From Bizionia sp. (GTDB lineage: Bacteria > Bacteroidota > Bacteroidia > Flavobacteriales > Flavobacteriaceae), in assembly GCA_020631395.1 (NCBI GenBank), contig JAHDHI010000020.1, positions 1 through 64,000 on the forward strand: a DNA stretch of 64,000 bases, written 5' to 3'. How positions within the stretch are numbered: the stretch's first letter is position 1; each line of letters starts with the position of its first letter. Below the pieces are notes generated by a model, which did not search any database, was not told where the DNA came from, and saw only the letters and a program-made list of their open reading frames with translations. Below are positions 8,969 to 17,971 of the stretch, piece by piece. The translations under genes and the position numbers were made by a program.

Positions 8969-10006
8969 TTAAGCTTCTTCCACAGTCTTTCGCAATCGAG
9001 AACGCCTGTTGAAAGCCTCCAAGTTGTCCAAAACCTTGCTTTCCAAGAAGTCTATCACCTTCTCCTCTATCTTGTATTTGTTCTTGTAGACTTTGTTGAT
9101 GTATGTTATCCCACCTGGAGACATGACGTTTACTTCCACCAATTTCCCGCCAATGACGTCCAAGCCTACGAAGTATAGGCCATCTTTTACCAGCTTCGGT
9201 CCAATTTGCTTGCAAAGGGCTTTTTCCACCTTGCTCAAGGAATGCTTTTGTACACTTCCTCCAGCCGAAACGTTGGAGCGGTGATCATCGCTTCCAGGTA
9301 CACGCTTCATCGCTCCTACTGCTTCTCCGTTTAGCATTAAAATGCGTACGTCTCCTTGGTCTGCCCCTTCTATGTAATCTTGAAGAATGACATAGTTTGA
9401 TTTGCCATCACTACTGGTTATGTAAAAATCCAACAAGGAGTTGATGTTGCTCATCGCTCTCTTTTCTATGAGGATGACGCCGGATCCTCCAAAACCATTC
9501 AGTGGTTTCAATATCATCTTGTCGGCTTTGGATTCTTTTATCTGTTGAATCAAATACTTTTTGTTCTTGGATACGTGTGTGTTGGGAATGATGTTGCTGT
9601 GTGCATCTCCAAAGGCGGCGGTATATAGCTTGTTGTTGGCCTCACGCATCCCTTGCAAGGAATTCACTATGAAGACATCGTCTTTTACAGAGTCCAAGAA
9701 ATTTAGCATTATGGGATCCAAAGGAGGGTTTGCCCTAAAGAAAATGGTGTCGAAACCAGCCAAAGGAAGCATTTCCTCCCTTAAAGTTGCTTTTTTGTAA
9801 AAGGCCTTCAATGTTGTGGGCACTTTCTCCATTCTACCTACAACGGTACAGAACGCATTGGTTACACTGTTTCGTATCGTCAAATTTGCGGGAGTGCACA
9901 GTGCAACACCGTGGCCTCTTTTCACACATTCTTTGATCAACGCCAAACTAGTGTCATTTTCTGGGTCTATCTCTTCCCAAGGATACATTAAAAAGCAAAC
10001 ATTCAT
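8969..10006 (-). CDS. Glutathione-synthetase-like ATP-grasp ligase
   Basis: A 345-residue ligase with the layout of prokaryotic glutathione synthetase: an N-terminal domain starting MNVCFLMYPWEEIDP, a central ATP-grasp fold with the glycine-rich loop PLNGFGGSGV, and the metal/ATP-binding end EVNVMSPGGITYINK. Such enzymes join a carboxylate to an amine through an acyl-phosphate, using ATP. True glutathione synthesis is doubtful here. No gamma-glutamylcysteine ligase is visible, and this window encodes bshA, pointing to bacillithiol as the thiol. Its place at the head of a sulfurtransferase, amidohydrolase and DUF1704 run suggests ligation of an amino acid to an unidentified acceptor. Confidence 0.85.
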   Translation of the reverse strand: MNVCFLMYPWEEIDPENDTSLALIKECVKRGHGVALCTPANLTIRNSVTNAFCTVVGRMEKVPTTLKAFYKKATLREEMLPLAGFDTIFFRANPPLDPIMLNFLDSVKDDVFIVNSLQGMREANNKLYTAAFGDAHSNIIPNTHVSKNKKYLIQQIKESKADKMILKPLNGFGGSGVILIEKRAMSNINSLLDFYITSSDGKSNYVILQDYIEGADQGDVRILMLNGEAVGAMKRVPGSDDHRSNVSAGGSVQKHSLSKVEKALCKQIGPKLVKDGLYFVGLDVIGGKLVEVNVMSPGGITYINKVYKNKYKIEEKVIDFLESKVLDNLEAFNRRSRLRKTVEEA

Positions 10007-10017
10007 GCTGGGTGGTT

Positions 10018-10070
10018 ATAATTGATTAGGTAATAAATTTAAAAATAAAAATTTAATATCCATCAATTAT
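10018..10070. repeat. AT-rich inverted repeat between symporter and ligase genes
   Basis: ATAATTGAT (10018-10026) pairs exactly with ATCAATTAT (10062-10070), and inner AAATTT blocks can extend the pairing. It overlaps the symporter stop codon and lies just before the ATP-grasp gene. It could be a weak terminator or an operator separating the two transcripts; no long T run is present. Confidence 0.35.
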
Positions 10071-11389
10071 TTCTTGGGATAATCGTCATCCCATTCTACA
10101 GGCTTGGGTTCGTGCAATTTACCCAATGATTTGGCTACAAGCATGGATACTGTGGCATCTCCCGTAACATTTACTACGGTTCTACACATGTCCAAAGGTC
10201 TGTCCACTGCAAATATCAAAGCCAATCCTATTGGTAGCAATTCTGCCGGAAACCCTATGGATTCCAAAACGATGACCAACATGACCATTCCTGCACTTGG
10301 TACGGCAGCACTTCCAATGGAAGCCAACAATGCCGTGGCTATGATGACCAACTGGTTCGTAAAGGTCAGTCCTTCCGGCCAAATCACCTGCATGATGAAT
10401 ACGGCAGCGATGCCTTGATACAAGCTGGTTCCATCCATGTTTACCGTTGCTCCTACTGGCAATACGAATCCGGAAACTTCCTTGTCCACTCCTATGTGTT
10501 CCTCCACACGCTCCATGGTCACTGGCAATGTCGCAGCACTGGAACTCGTTGAAAAGGCCAACAATTGTGCTGGGCTAATTTTACTTAAAAACCACATTGG
10601 AGATTTTTTGGTGTATATTTTAATGAGCAATAGATAGAATCCTATCATAAATGCCAGTCCTACAACGACACATCCAGCATACCAAAGCAGTTTTACAAGG
10701 ATTTCAGTATCATCGAATGCTATGATTACGTTTGCCATCAATGCAAATACCGCATAAGGAGCAAACAACATGATCAAATCCACCATCTTCATGACGACCT
10801 CGTTCAACGAGTCGAAAAACTTCACCAATGGTTTGGCTTTCTTCTCAGGTATCAGCAACAAGCAAATACCAACGAACAGTGCAAAGAAAATAACTTGCAA
10901 CATCTTTGCTTCACCCAATGCCGTGAATATGTTGCTAGGGAATATGTCTACCAATGCTTGCAATGGGCCAGCATCTTTTTGAGCACTAGCTTTCATCAAC
11001 TTGTCCGTTACACCAGCATCGTTTTCATACTTCATCTTTATCTTCTGAATGGTATCTTGAGACATTCCCGTACCTGGTTGTACGGTGTTTACAATGGTCA
11101 AACCAATGACAATGGCGACCAAGGTGGTTCCAACGTATATTATTATGGTGCGAAGTCCCATGGTCTTGATCTTCGAAATGTCTTTCAAGTCTGAAATTCC
11201 CTTGATCAAAGAAGCCAATATCAATGGAACTGCTATGAGTTTCAATAAATTGATGAATATCTTACCGAAGGGAGCTATCCAATCGGTGACGAACCCTTTT
11301 CCTCCATCCACGGAATTCATTATGAATCCAAATAGGATGCCCAAGAACATTCCTATTATTATTTTCCAGTGTAATGCTAATTTTTTCAT
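10067..11389 (-). CDS. Dicarboxylate/amino acid:cation symporter (DAACS family)
   Basis: A 440-residue inner-membrane transporter of the GltP/GltT/DctA family. It has about eight membrane helices, the serine-rich re-entrant loop STSSSAATLP, the unwound helix motif NMDGTSLYQ, and a final substrate-binding stretch with DMCRTVVNVTGD. The Arg in DMCRT is consistent with acidic substrates such as glutamate, aspartate or C4-dicarboxylates moved with sodium or protons. It follows aroC by 27 bases and is followed by the ATP-grasp ligase on the same strand, so supply of glutamate or aspartate to that pathway is conceivable. Confidence 0.88.
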   Translation of the reverse strand: MKKLALHWKIIIGMFLGILFGFIMNSVDGGKGFVTDWIAPFGKIFINLLKLIAVPLILASLIKGISDLKDISKIKTMGLRTIIIYVGTTLVAIVIGLTIVNTVQPGTGMSQDTIQKIKMKYENDAGVTDKLMKASAQKDAGPLQALVDIFPSNIFTALGEAKMLQVIFFALFVGICLLLIPEKKAKPLVKFFDSLNEVVMKMVDLIMLFAPYAVFALMANVIIAFDDTEILVKLLWYAGCVVVGLAFMIGFYLLLIKIYTKKSPMWFLSKISPAQLLAFSTSSSAATLPVTMERVEEHIGVDKEVSGFVLPVGATVNMDGTSLYQGIAAVFIMQVIWPEGLTFTNQLVIIATALLASIGSAAVPSAGMVMLVIVLESIGFPAELLPIGLALIFAVDRPLDMCRTVVNVTGDATVSMLVAKSLGKLHEPKPVEWDDDYPKK

Positions 11390-11416
11390 TGAAACCTTGT
11401 TTTATGAGTGTTGCAT

Positions 11417-12475
11417 TTAATATGTCTTGTTTAACAAATGATAGTCGGCCAGAACCATTGCAGCCATGGCTTCTACTATGGGAACGGCTCTTGGTACGAC
11501 ACAAGGATCGTGACGTCCTTTGCCATGCATTTCCACAATGTTGCCATCCTTGTCTATCGTTTCTTGCTTTTGCATTATTGTTGCAACCGGTTTGAAGGCC
11601 ACACGAAAATAGATGTCCATTCCATTGCTTATCCCACCTTGTATCCCTCCAGAGAGGTTTGTCTTGGTGGTACCATCCGCATTGAACAAGTCGTTGTGCT
11701 CGCTTCCTTTCATCTTGGCTCCACAAAAACCACTGCCATATTCAAAACCCTTCACGGCATTTATGGATAGCATTGCCTTGCCCAGTTCGGCATGCAATCT
11801 ATCGAAAACTGGTTCGCCCAATCCAACGGGAACATTTTTAATCACGCAAGTGACCGTTCCTCCTATTGTATCTCCAGCTTTTCGTATTTCCTTTATGCGT
11901 TCAATCATTTTTTCGGCAGAAGCAGAGTCCGGGCAGCGTACATCGTTGGATTCTATCTTGTCGAAATCCAAATCTTGATATGGCTTGTCTATGAAGATAT
12001 CTCCAACAGAAGATGTAAAGGCATGAATTTGGATGTTTTTCAACACCTGTTTTGCAATGGCGCCAGCGACCACTCTACTGGCAGTTTCGCGAGCAGAGCT
12101 TCTCCCTCCTCCTCTGTAGTCTCGATGTCCGTATTTTTTATCGTATACGTAATCTGCATGACTTGGCCTATAAGAATCTTTTATGTGCGAATAATCTTTG
12201 GATTTCTGGTTTGCGTTTTCAATCACGAATCCAATTGGGGTACCAGTCGTTTTTCCTTCAAAAATGCCAGATAGGAATTTGACTTCGTCTGGTTCTTTAC
12301 GCTGTGTAACTATTGCAGATTGTCCTGGTTTGCGTCTATTCATTTCATTTTGAACAGCTTCCAGATCTATTTCTATTCCTGGAGGACACCCATCTATGAC
12401 CCCACCAATTGCAACTCCATGTGATTCACCAAAAGTGGTGAGATTAAATACTCTTCCGAAGGAATTTCCTGCCAT
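11417..12475 (-). CDS. aroC: Chorismate synthase
   Basis: A 352-residue protein with the full chorismate synthase signature set: [16 protein letters not shown] at the N-terminus, [17 protein letters not shown], and the C-terminal [19 protein letters not shown]. It converts 5-enolpyruvylshikimate-3-phosphate to chorismate using reduced FMN, the last common step of aromatic amino acid synthesis. The length is normal for the family. It heads the minus-strand run through the DAACS symporter, and a good promoter-like sequence lies directly upstream. Confidence 0.96.
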   Translation of the reverse strand: MAGNSFGRVFNLTTFGESHGVAIGGVIDGCPPGIEIDLEAVQNEMNRRKPGQSAIVTQRKEPDEVKFLSGIFEGKTTGTPIGFVIENANQKSKDYSHIKDSYRPSHADYVYDKKYGHRDYRGGGRSSARETASRVVAGAIAKQVLKNIQIHAFTSSVGDIFIDKPYQDLDFDKIESNDVRCPDSASAEKMIERIKEIRKAGDTIGGTVTCVIKNVPVGLGEPVFDRLHAELGKAMLSINAVKGFEYGSGFCGAKMKGSEHNDLFNADGTTKTNLSGGIQGGISNGMDIYFRVAFKPVATIMQKQETIDKDGNIVEMHGKGRHDPCVVPRAVPIVEAMAAMVLADYHLLNKTY

Positions 12476-12489
12476 ATAATTTTTTTATG

Positions 12490-12521
12490 CTAAAGTAAAT
12501 GTTATATCACAGAAACAAAAA
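12490..12521 (-). promoter_or_regulatory. Candidate flavobacterial promoter for aroC
   Basis: On the minus strand a TTTTTG box (12521-12516) is followed after 18 bases by TACTTTAG (12497-12490), one mismatch from the Bacteroidota -7 consensus TAnnTTTG. The leader to the aroC ATG would be short, about 10 bases. Called by eye from motif and spacing. Confidence 0.4.
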
Positions 12522-12594
12522 TTGTAGTTTAAGTTTATAGTTATTTAAGCTAAATAAATTACATTAGCAGAGTTTTAAAAAAAATATACTCCCT

Positions 12595-13452
12595 ATGAAA
12601 CTCAATAAATACATCAATTTTCTTTTTATTGCCTTGTTTGCAATGACCTCATGCTCTGATGATAATGATTCAGATACATCCAATTCAGGAGATCCTGACA
12701 CTACCGCAAGTGGAAATTACTTCCCTTCTACCATAAATGACTTTTGGAATTACGATGTGGTGAATACGGACAATGTTACAGATGAATCCGTTGAGAGTAC
12801 GGACAACATCTATGTTGCAAGTGCAACTGGTACCACTTTCAATTTGGAAGCAAACAACGATACCGTAGCCAATGGTACTATGAATGGATTGTTGACTACC
12901 ACGGAATTGTCTCGTACCGATACCGAACTGACCATTGATGGTACGATGGAGTTACCTGCCGAAATAAGTGATTTGATTGAATTTGAGATTCTATTGGACA
13001 ATGTGAAGCTATATAAGTTGAACGCCAGCAACGGGACGCAGTTGTCCTCAAGTACGAATACTGCACAACAGGATTTCAATGGTTTTCCTGTAACCATTAC
13101 CTATGTGATAACTACGAAAGCACTTGGAGCGTCAGACTCCATGAGCTTGAATGGTGAGATTTACAATGATGTAATCACTACTGAATTGAAAGTCAATCTA
13201 AAGGCCTCCACCGTTATTACAATAGGTTCTCCTACACCTATTAATATTCTAGATCCACAAGACGTATTGATCATAACCAATTATTTTGCAAAGGACATAG
13301 GTTTGGTACGTTCCGAAGCCGACTCGGACTTTAATGTCAGTGATATCGCAATTGACGCATTGGAATTCTTAGACGTGGACTTGGATGGCATACCAACTTC
13401 TGGTTCTAGTACGAACATACAAGAATTGACAGATTTTTCGGTTGCAGAATAA
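12595..13452 (+). CDS. Putative lipoprotein of unknown function
   Basis: A 285-residue protein with a lipoprotein signal peptide: a hydrophobic core followed by FAMTSC, making Cys 20 the likely lipidated residue, then an Asp/Ser-rich linker (SDDNDSD). The mature part is Thr/Asn/Asp-rich and predicted to be beta-strand-rich. I recognise no enzyme motif. It is probably attached to the outer membrane. It stands alone between aroC, which diverges from it, and the LpxH-like gene. Confidence 0.75.
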   Translation: MKLNKYINFLFIALFAMTSCSDDNDSDTSNSGDPDTTASGNYFPSTINDFWNYDVVNTDNVTDESVESTDNIYVASATGTTFNLEANNDTVANGTMNGLLTTTELSRTDTELTIDGTMELPAEISDLIEFEILLDNVKLYKLNASNGTQLSSSTNTAQQDFNGFPVTITYVITTKALGASDSMSLNGEIYNDVITTELKVNLKASTVITIGSPTPINILDPQDVLIITNYFAKDIGLVRSEADSDFNVSDIAIDALEFLDVDLDGIPTSGSSTNIQELTDFSVAE

Positions 13453-13568
13453 GCCTGCTTTGGTTTAATGTTAAACTAGCATATGTTTTTTTTCGATTGA
13501 CAGATTTGCAACAACTTGTCATTAAGATAATTAAATCCTAATGTTCAATTAACATAAGGGTACGTATT

Positions 13569-14432
13569 TTGCATAAACAAAACACGTATGCTTTGCAGTT
13601 AAAACGAAAAATAGAAGTGGCAGTCATTTCCGATGTGCACTTAGGTACTTTTGGTTGTCACGCAAAAGAATTGCTCACCTATCTAAACAGCATTGCTCCC
13701 AAAAAACTGATTCTCAATGGAGACATCATCGACATCTGGCAATTCAGCAAGCGATATTTTCCCAAATCTCACCTTCGCATCATCAAGAAGATAATGGACT
13801 TTGCTGCGGACGGTGTAGAAGTGATATACATTACAGGCAATCATGATGAAATGCTGCGTAGATTCAGTGATACTTCCATTGGCAATATTTCCATAGTGGA
13901 CAAGGCTGTTTTGGACTTGGATGGGAAGAAGGCCTGGTTATTCCATGGAGACGTGTTCGATGTATCCATACAAAATGCCAAATGGTTGGCCAAATTGGGT
14001 GGTTATGGCTATGATTTTCTAATCTTGATCAATCGTTTTGTAAATCAGATTCTACTGTATATGGGCAAAGAGCGGTTTTCATTGTCCAAAAAGATCAAGA
14101 ATAGCGTAAAACGTGCCGTAAAATACATTAGCGACTTCGAGAATGTCGCAGCAGACTTGGCCATAGAGAAGGGCTATGACTATGTGATTTGCGGCCATAT
14201 ACACCAACCAAAGATGTTGAACATAAAAAACAAATCCGGGGAAGTCACTTATTTGAATTCCGGCGACTGGATTGAGAATTTTACCGCTTTGGAATATCAA
14301 TTCAAACGATGGAAAATTTACAACTATGCCAATGACAAGCGTACTCCTTTCTTTGCAGATGAAGACATAAAGGATATGGACATGCAAGATTTAATTGCTG
14401 CCATAACCATAGTCAAACCAAATGATCAATGA
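13569..14432 (+). CDS. LpxH-like metallophosphoesterase (UDP-2,3-diacylglucosamine diphosphatase family)
   Basis: A 287-residue cytoplasmic calcineurin-type phosphoesterase with all metal motifs: AVISDVHLG, LNGDIIDIW, ITGNHDE, FHGDVFD and CGHIHQP. The motif set and length match the LpxH family, which removes UMP from UDP-diacylglucosamine in lipid A synthesis; some relatives in Bacteroidota have other substrates, so lpxH identity is likely but not proven. No in-frame ATG precedes the conserved core. TTG at 13569 is the best start. The stop overlaps the end of the convergent dehydrogenase gene by 7 bases. Confidence 0.8.
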   Translation: MHKQNTYALQLKRKIEVAVISDVHLGTFGCHAKELLTYLNSIAPKKLILNGDIIDIWQFSKRYFPKSHLRIIKKIMDFAADGVEVIYITGNHDEMLRRFSDTSIGNISIVDKAVLDLDGKKAWLFHGDVFDVSIQNAKWLAKLGGYGYDFLILINRFVNQILLYMGKERFSLSKKIKNSVKRAVKYISDFENVAADLAIEKGYDYVICGHIHQPKMLNIKNKSGEVTYLNSGDWIENFTALEYQFKRWKIYNYANDKRTPFFADEDIKDMDMQDLIAAITIVKPNDQ

Positions 14433-17347
14433 AGCAAAGCATTTCTTAGGATGCTTATTGGGTGCATTGCATCTTTGCCCGTCCCATCTTTTATTTGATG
14501 TCTACAACTTGTACCATTGGCAGAAATCACAGTCGTTTTAGAAGCTTTTCTGACAGCTGGAAACAATGTTTGTTCTCCTACTTTCATACTTGTCTCGTAG
14601 TGTTCCTTTTCATATCCAAAGCTACCGGCCATACCACAACAACCACTTGGGATTATGGTTACCTTGTAGTTTTTGGGCAAGTTCAATACATTGAAACTGT
14701 GTATTTGGTTGCTCATTGCCTTTTGATGGCAATGTCCATGGAATTTTATTGTTTTCTCCTCTAGGGTGAATTGGTCGGATTCAATGTTTCCCATGGCCAT
14801 TTCATTGCTTATGAATTCTTCGATTAAAAATGTATTTTTCGCAATTTTTTTGGCAGAGTCCTTGTCGCTGGCCAATTTTAGATATTCGTCCTTGAAAGTC
14901 AATATGGCAGAAGGTTCGATGCCAATCAAGGGAGTTTTGTCCGAAATCAAATCTTTGAAAATGGATACATTTCTGTTTGCTGCTTTTTGTGCCTGCTCAA
15001 GCAATCCTTTCGAGAGGAAAGTACGTCCTGATTCTGCATTGTCAATTATTTTTACGTCATAGTTCAAAGCTCTTAAAAGCTCCAATGCGTCTACTCCAAT
15101 AGGTGTATCCAAATGATTTGTAAATTCATCATTGAACAAGTATACTGTTTTTATTTTTCTTTCATTAATTAACTGTTTTTTAACTAATTGATATTCTTTA
15201 CTTAAACTTTTACTTGACAGCAAGGGCAAGTTCCTTTCTTTGGCTACGCCTAATGATTTTTTCAAGATCGATGCTGTTACCTTGTTGGAAAACACAAAAT
15301 TTGTCAAGCTTGGGAATATTCTCCCAAAGCCATTGAGTTTGTTGTTATAAGCAAATAGTTTTGTACGTAAAGACACACCGTTGGACTTTTGATATTGATA
15401 CTGAAACTCCGCTTTCAAACTCGCTACATCAACACTGCTTGGACATTCGCTTGCACAAGCCTTGCAGCTTAAGCATAGATCGAATACTTCTTTCAATTCT
15501 TTGTGATCGAATTTATTTTCCTTTTCGGATTGCGTCAAGAATTCCCGCAAAGTATTGGCTCTTGCCCTCGTGGTATCTTTTTCATTGCGTGTTGCCCTAT
15601 AGCTAGGACACATCGTGCCTCCAAATTCGGGTGCCTTTCTACAATCTCCTGAGCCATTGCACTTTTCTGCTTCTCTCAAGATTCCCAAGGAGGCCGAGAA
15701 GTCCAATAGCGTTTCCACCTCAGGTTCCTTCCTTCCAACCTCGTAACGCAATGCTTCATCCATGGGGTAGGCATCTACTACTTTACCTGGGTTAAAGATG
15801 TCATAGGGATCGAAAGTGGATTTTACACGTTTTAGCAATTCGTAGTTTGCTTTTCCAATCATCAAGGGAATGAACTCGGCACGTACGATTCCGTCTCCAT
15901 GTTCTCCGCTGAAGGAGCCATCGTATTTCTTGACCAACTTTGCCACGTCTGTCGTTATTTTTCGAAATAGCACGACATCTTCCTTCTGTTTCAAATCCAG
16001 TATGGGGCGCAAATGCAATTCTCCAGCACCTGCATGTGCATAATATACTGCACTCTGATCGTAATCCTTCATCAATTGTGTGAACTCCATGATGTAGCTT
16101 GCCAAATCGGGCAATGCCACTGCCGTGTCTTCTATGCATGCAACGGCTTTTTTGTCTCCAACGATGTTTCCTAGCAGTCCCAAACCTGCACTACGCAGAT
16201 TGTTTGCCTTGTTTATGTCATTCCCTAAAAGTACAGGGTTCGCATAACTCAAGCTTAAAGCTTCCATGGACCGTATTAGCGTTTCTGCTTTGGCTTTGGC
16301 TTCGTCAATTGTTTCCGCCCTCACCTCGCACATTAAAATGGCTTCTGGATCTCCTTCGATGAACGATCTATTTTCTTGTTGTGTGGCGTTGCGCTTGGTG
16401 CAATCCAAAATGGTTTTATCCATCATTTCACAGGTAAATAAATTATGTTCCATAGCTGGCGCCACTGATTTCAAACAATTTTCTATGCTTTTGAAATGTG
16501 TAGCGACCATTACTCCTTCCTTGGGAGGTAATTTGTCCAGTTTCAATGTTATTTGCGTCGTGAATGCCAAAGTCCCTTCGCTTCCCGTCAATAGTTTGCA
16601 CATATTGAAAGCTTCGGTCGAATCGGTGAATACTTCTGTATTTAAAAGTTCATCTACAGCATAGCCGGTATTTCTTCTATGTATCTCTGGTTTAGGAAAA
16701 TTTTCCCTTATGTCCTTTTGAATGTGTTCCGAAGACAATTCTCGATAGATGTCGGCATAGACGTGACCTTCCAAGGTTTTCAATTTTGCCTTTTGTTGTA
16801 GCTCTTCCGGGGTTACTTTCGAGAATATAGCTTCACTCCCATCGCTTAGGATCGTTTCCATAGTCAAGACCTTGTCGCGAGTCACTCCATATTGAATGGA
16901 GGTCGTGCCAGAAGAATTGTTCCCAACCATGCCACCAATCATACAGCGATTTGACGTAGAAGTGTTTGGCCCGAAGAAAAGTCCAAAAGATTTCAAGTGG
17001 TTGTTCAAGGCATCACGAACGACGCCAGGTTGTACCGTGGCTGTCATTTCAGATTCGTTGATGTCTACTATCTTTGTAAAATGCTTGGATACGTCGACGA
17101 CGATACCCTTTCCCACACATTGGCCAGCTAGTGATGTTCCTGCTGTTCGGGGTATCAATGACGTATTGTGCTTTTTCGCAAAGGCTATCAATGTTTTGAG
17201 GTCTTGCTTGTTTTTGGGATAGGAAACTGCCATGGGAAGCATTCTGTATACAGAAGCATCGGTTGCGTACAAAGTGCGCATTAAATCGTCGAAATGAAGT
17301 TCGCCTTCCAAAGCACCTCCTAATTCTTTCAAATGACTATTTTTCAT
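14426..17347 (-). CDS. FAD/Fe-S D-2-hydroxyacid dehydrogenase (YdiJ-like), probable D-2-hydroxyglutarate dehydrogenase
   Basis: A 973-residue three-part oxidoreductase. The first part is an FAD-binding PCMH-type domain (RTAGTSLAGQCVGKG; GNNSSGTTSIQYG). An FAD-oxidase C-terminal domain follows (AHAGAGELHLRP; FSGEHGDGIVR). Next are two Cys motifs (GSGDCRK...CPSY and CLSCKACASECP), and last a CCG domain (HCHQKAM; SGCCGMAGSFGYEKEH). This is the layout of E. coli YdiJ, a D-2-hydroxyglutarate dehydrogenase, and of some D-lactate dehydrogenases. Electrons probably go to the quinone pool or an electron-transfer protein. Its start overlaps the Lrp gene stop, and an HglS-like gene that would make D-2-hydroxyglutarate is divergent, which favours that substrate over D-lactate. 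Confidence 0.85.
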   Translation of the reverse strand: MKNSHLKELGGALEGELHFDDLMRTLYATDASVYRMLPMAVSYPKNKQDLKTLIAFAKKHNTSLIPRTAGTSLAGQCVGKGIVVDVSKHFTKIVDINESEMTATVQPGVVRDALNNHLKSFGLFFGPNTSTSNRCMIGGMVGNNSSGTTSIQYGVTRDKVLTMETILSDGSEAIFSKVTPEELQQKAKLKTLEGHVYADIYRELSSEHIQKDIRENFPKPEIHRRNTGYAVDELLNTEVFTDSTEAFNMCKLLTGSEGTLAFTTQITLKLDKLPPKEGVMVATHFKSIENCLKSVAPAMEHNLFTCEMMDKTILDCTKRNATQQENRSFIEGDPEAILMCEVRAETIDEAKAKAETLIRSMEALSLSYANPVLLGNDINKANNLRSAGLGLLGNIVGDKKAVACIEDTAVALPDLASYIMEFTQLMKDYDQSAVYYAHAGAGELHLRPILDLKQKEDVVLFRKITTDVAKLVKKYDGSFSGEHGDGIVRAEFIPLMIGKANYELLKRVKSTFDPYDIFNPGKVVDAYPMDEALRYEVGRKEPEVETLLDFSASLGILREAEKCNGSGDCRKAPEFGGTMCPSYRATRNEKDTTRARANTLREFLTQSEKENKFDHKELKEVFDLCLSCKACASECPSSVDVASLKAEFQYQYQKSNGVSLRTKLFAYNNKLNGFGRIFPSLTNFVFSNKVTASILKKSLGVAKERNLPLLSSKSLSKEYQLVKKQLINERKIKTVYLFNDEFTNHLDTPIGVDALELLRALNYDVKIIDNAESGRTFLSKGLLEQAQKAANRNVSIFKDLISDKTPLIGIEPSAILTFKDEYLKLASDKDSAKKIAKNTFLIEEFISNEMAMGNIESDQFTLEEKTIKFHGHCHQKAMSNQIHSFNVLNLPKNYKVTIIPSGCCGMAGSFGYEKEHYETSMKVGEQTLFPAVRKASKTTVISANGTSCRHQIKDGTGKDAMHPISILRNALLH

Positions 17348-17814
17348 TGTTTTACTTCTGAAATTACGGGTATCGATCTATTGAAATTGGTGGTGAAGCA
17401 AATAAAGGAATCTGTTCCAGCAACACCATCTATCTCATGGATTTGGTTATATAGTATCTTTCTCAAATGATCATTGTCCTTTGCGTAGATAAGCGCAAAG
17501 AGGGCATACTTTCCCGAGACGTAGTTGCATTCTTTGATTTCTGGTATCTTTTCCAAGAAACCTACGACTTGTGCAGAGTGCCTAGCTTCTTTCAAGCGAA
17601 TTCCTACATAGGATTTGGTGCTGTAGCCTATTTTTTTTTCATCTAAAATCAAATCGGCTTTCTTGATGACTCCATCATCTTTCATCTTTTTGATGCGTTG
17701 GTGCACCAGTGAATTCGAAATCTTCAAATCTTCTGCTATTTTGGAATATGCTCTCCTCGCATCTGCTTTCAATGCAGATATGATTTGTTGATCGATATAA
17801 TCAAGTTGACTCAT
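17344..17814 (-). CDS. Lrp/AsnC-family transcriptional regulator
   Basis: A 156-residue protein with an N-terminal AsnC-type winged helix (LDYIDQQIISALKADARR; SNSLVHQRIKKM) and a C-terminal RAM ligand-binding domain (about 70-150). Such regulators sense amino acids and control their metabolism. It overlaps the dehydrogenase gene by 4 bases (ATGA), so the two are one operon, and it is divergent from the DUF1338 gene. The intergenic region carries a perfect palindrome that is a natural binding site. Lysine or one of its breakdown products is the likely effector, by context. Confidence 0.92.
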   Translation of the reverse strand: MSQLDYIDQQIISALKADARRAYSKIAEDLKISNSLVHQRIKKMKDDGVIKKADLILDEKKIGYSTKSYVGIRLKEARHSAQVVGFLEKIPEIKECNYVSGKYALFALIYAKDNDHLRKILYNQIHEIDGVAGTDSFICFTTNFNRSIPVISEVKQ

Positions 17815-17921
17815 TCTTTGTGGAAATTAAATTTTTAAAAATCAAATTAATCATTATAAAACTAAATATTAGTCTATTTAAAAAAATAATCATTCAATTA
17901 AAGCAAAAGTAACTATTTAAT

Positions 17922-17944
17922 ATCAATTTAAAGATTAAATTGAT
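17922..17944. promoter_or_regulatory. Perfect palindrome, candidate Lrp operator
   Basis: ATCAATTTAA (17922-17931), three bases, then TTAAATTGAT (17935-17944): an exact 10+3+10 inverted repeat in the divergent region between the Lrp gene and the DUF1338 gene. It lies directly upstream of the -7-like element of the DUF1338 gene, where a bound regulator could block or help polymerase. The size and AT-rich dyad fit Lrp/AsnC sites. Confidence 0.55.
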
Positions 17945-17945
17945 T

Positions 17946-17953
17946 TAATTTTG
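17946..17953 (+). promoter_or_regulatory. -7 promoter element (TAnnTTTG) for the DUF1338 gene
   Basis: TAATTTTG matches the Bacteroidota -7 consensus exactly. It ends 18 bases before the chosen ATG and starts 1 base after the palindrome. No good TTG -33 box is seen at the usual distance, which suggests dependence on a regulator. It also argues against a TTG start at 17951, which would lie inside the promoter. Confidence 0.45.
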
Positions 17954-17971
17954 CTTCATAAAATTAATATT

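Noticed and set aside
8969-10006. Housekeeping glutathione synthetase (gshB)
   Set aside because: No first-step ligase is nearby, bacillithiol synthesis is indicated by bshA, and the gene sits in a distinct cluster.
11792-12274. A 160-codon plus-strand frame within aroC
   Set aside because: Antisense to a certain chorismate synthase gene, with no recognisable domain.
14426-17347. D-lactate dehydrogenase as the primary call
   Set aside because: The domain layout allows it, but the coupled Lrp gene and divergent HglS-like gene favour D-2-hydroxyglutarate.
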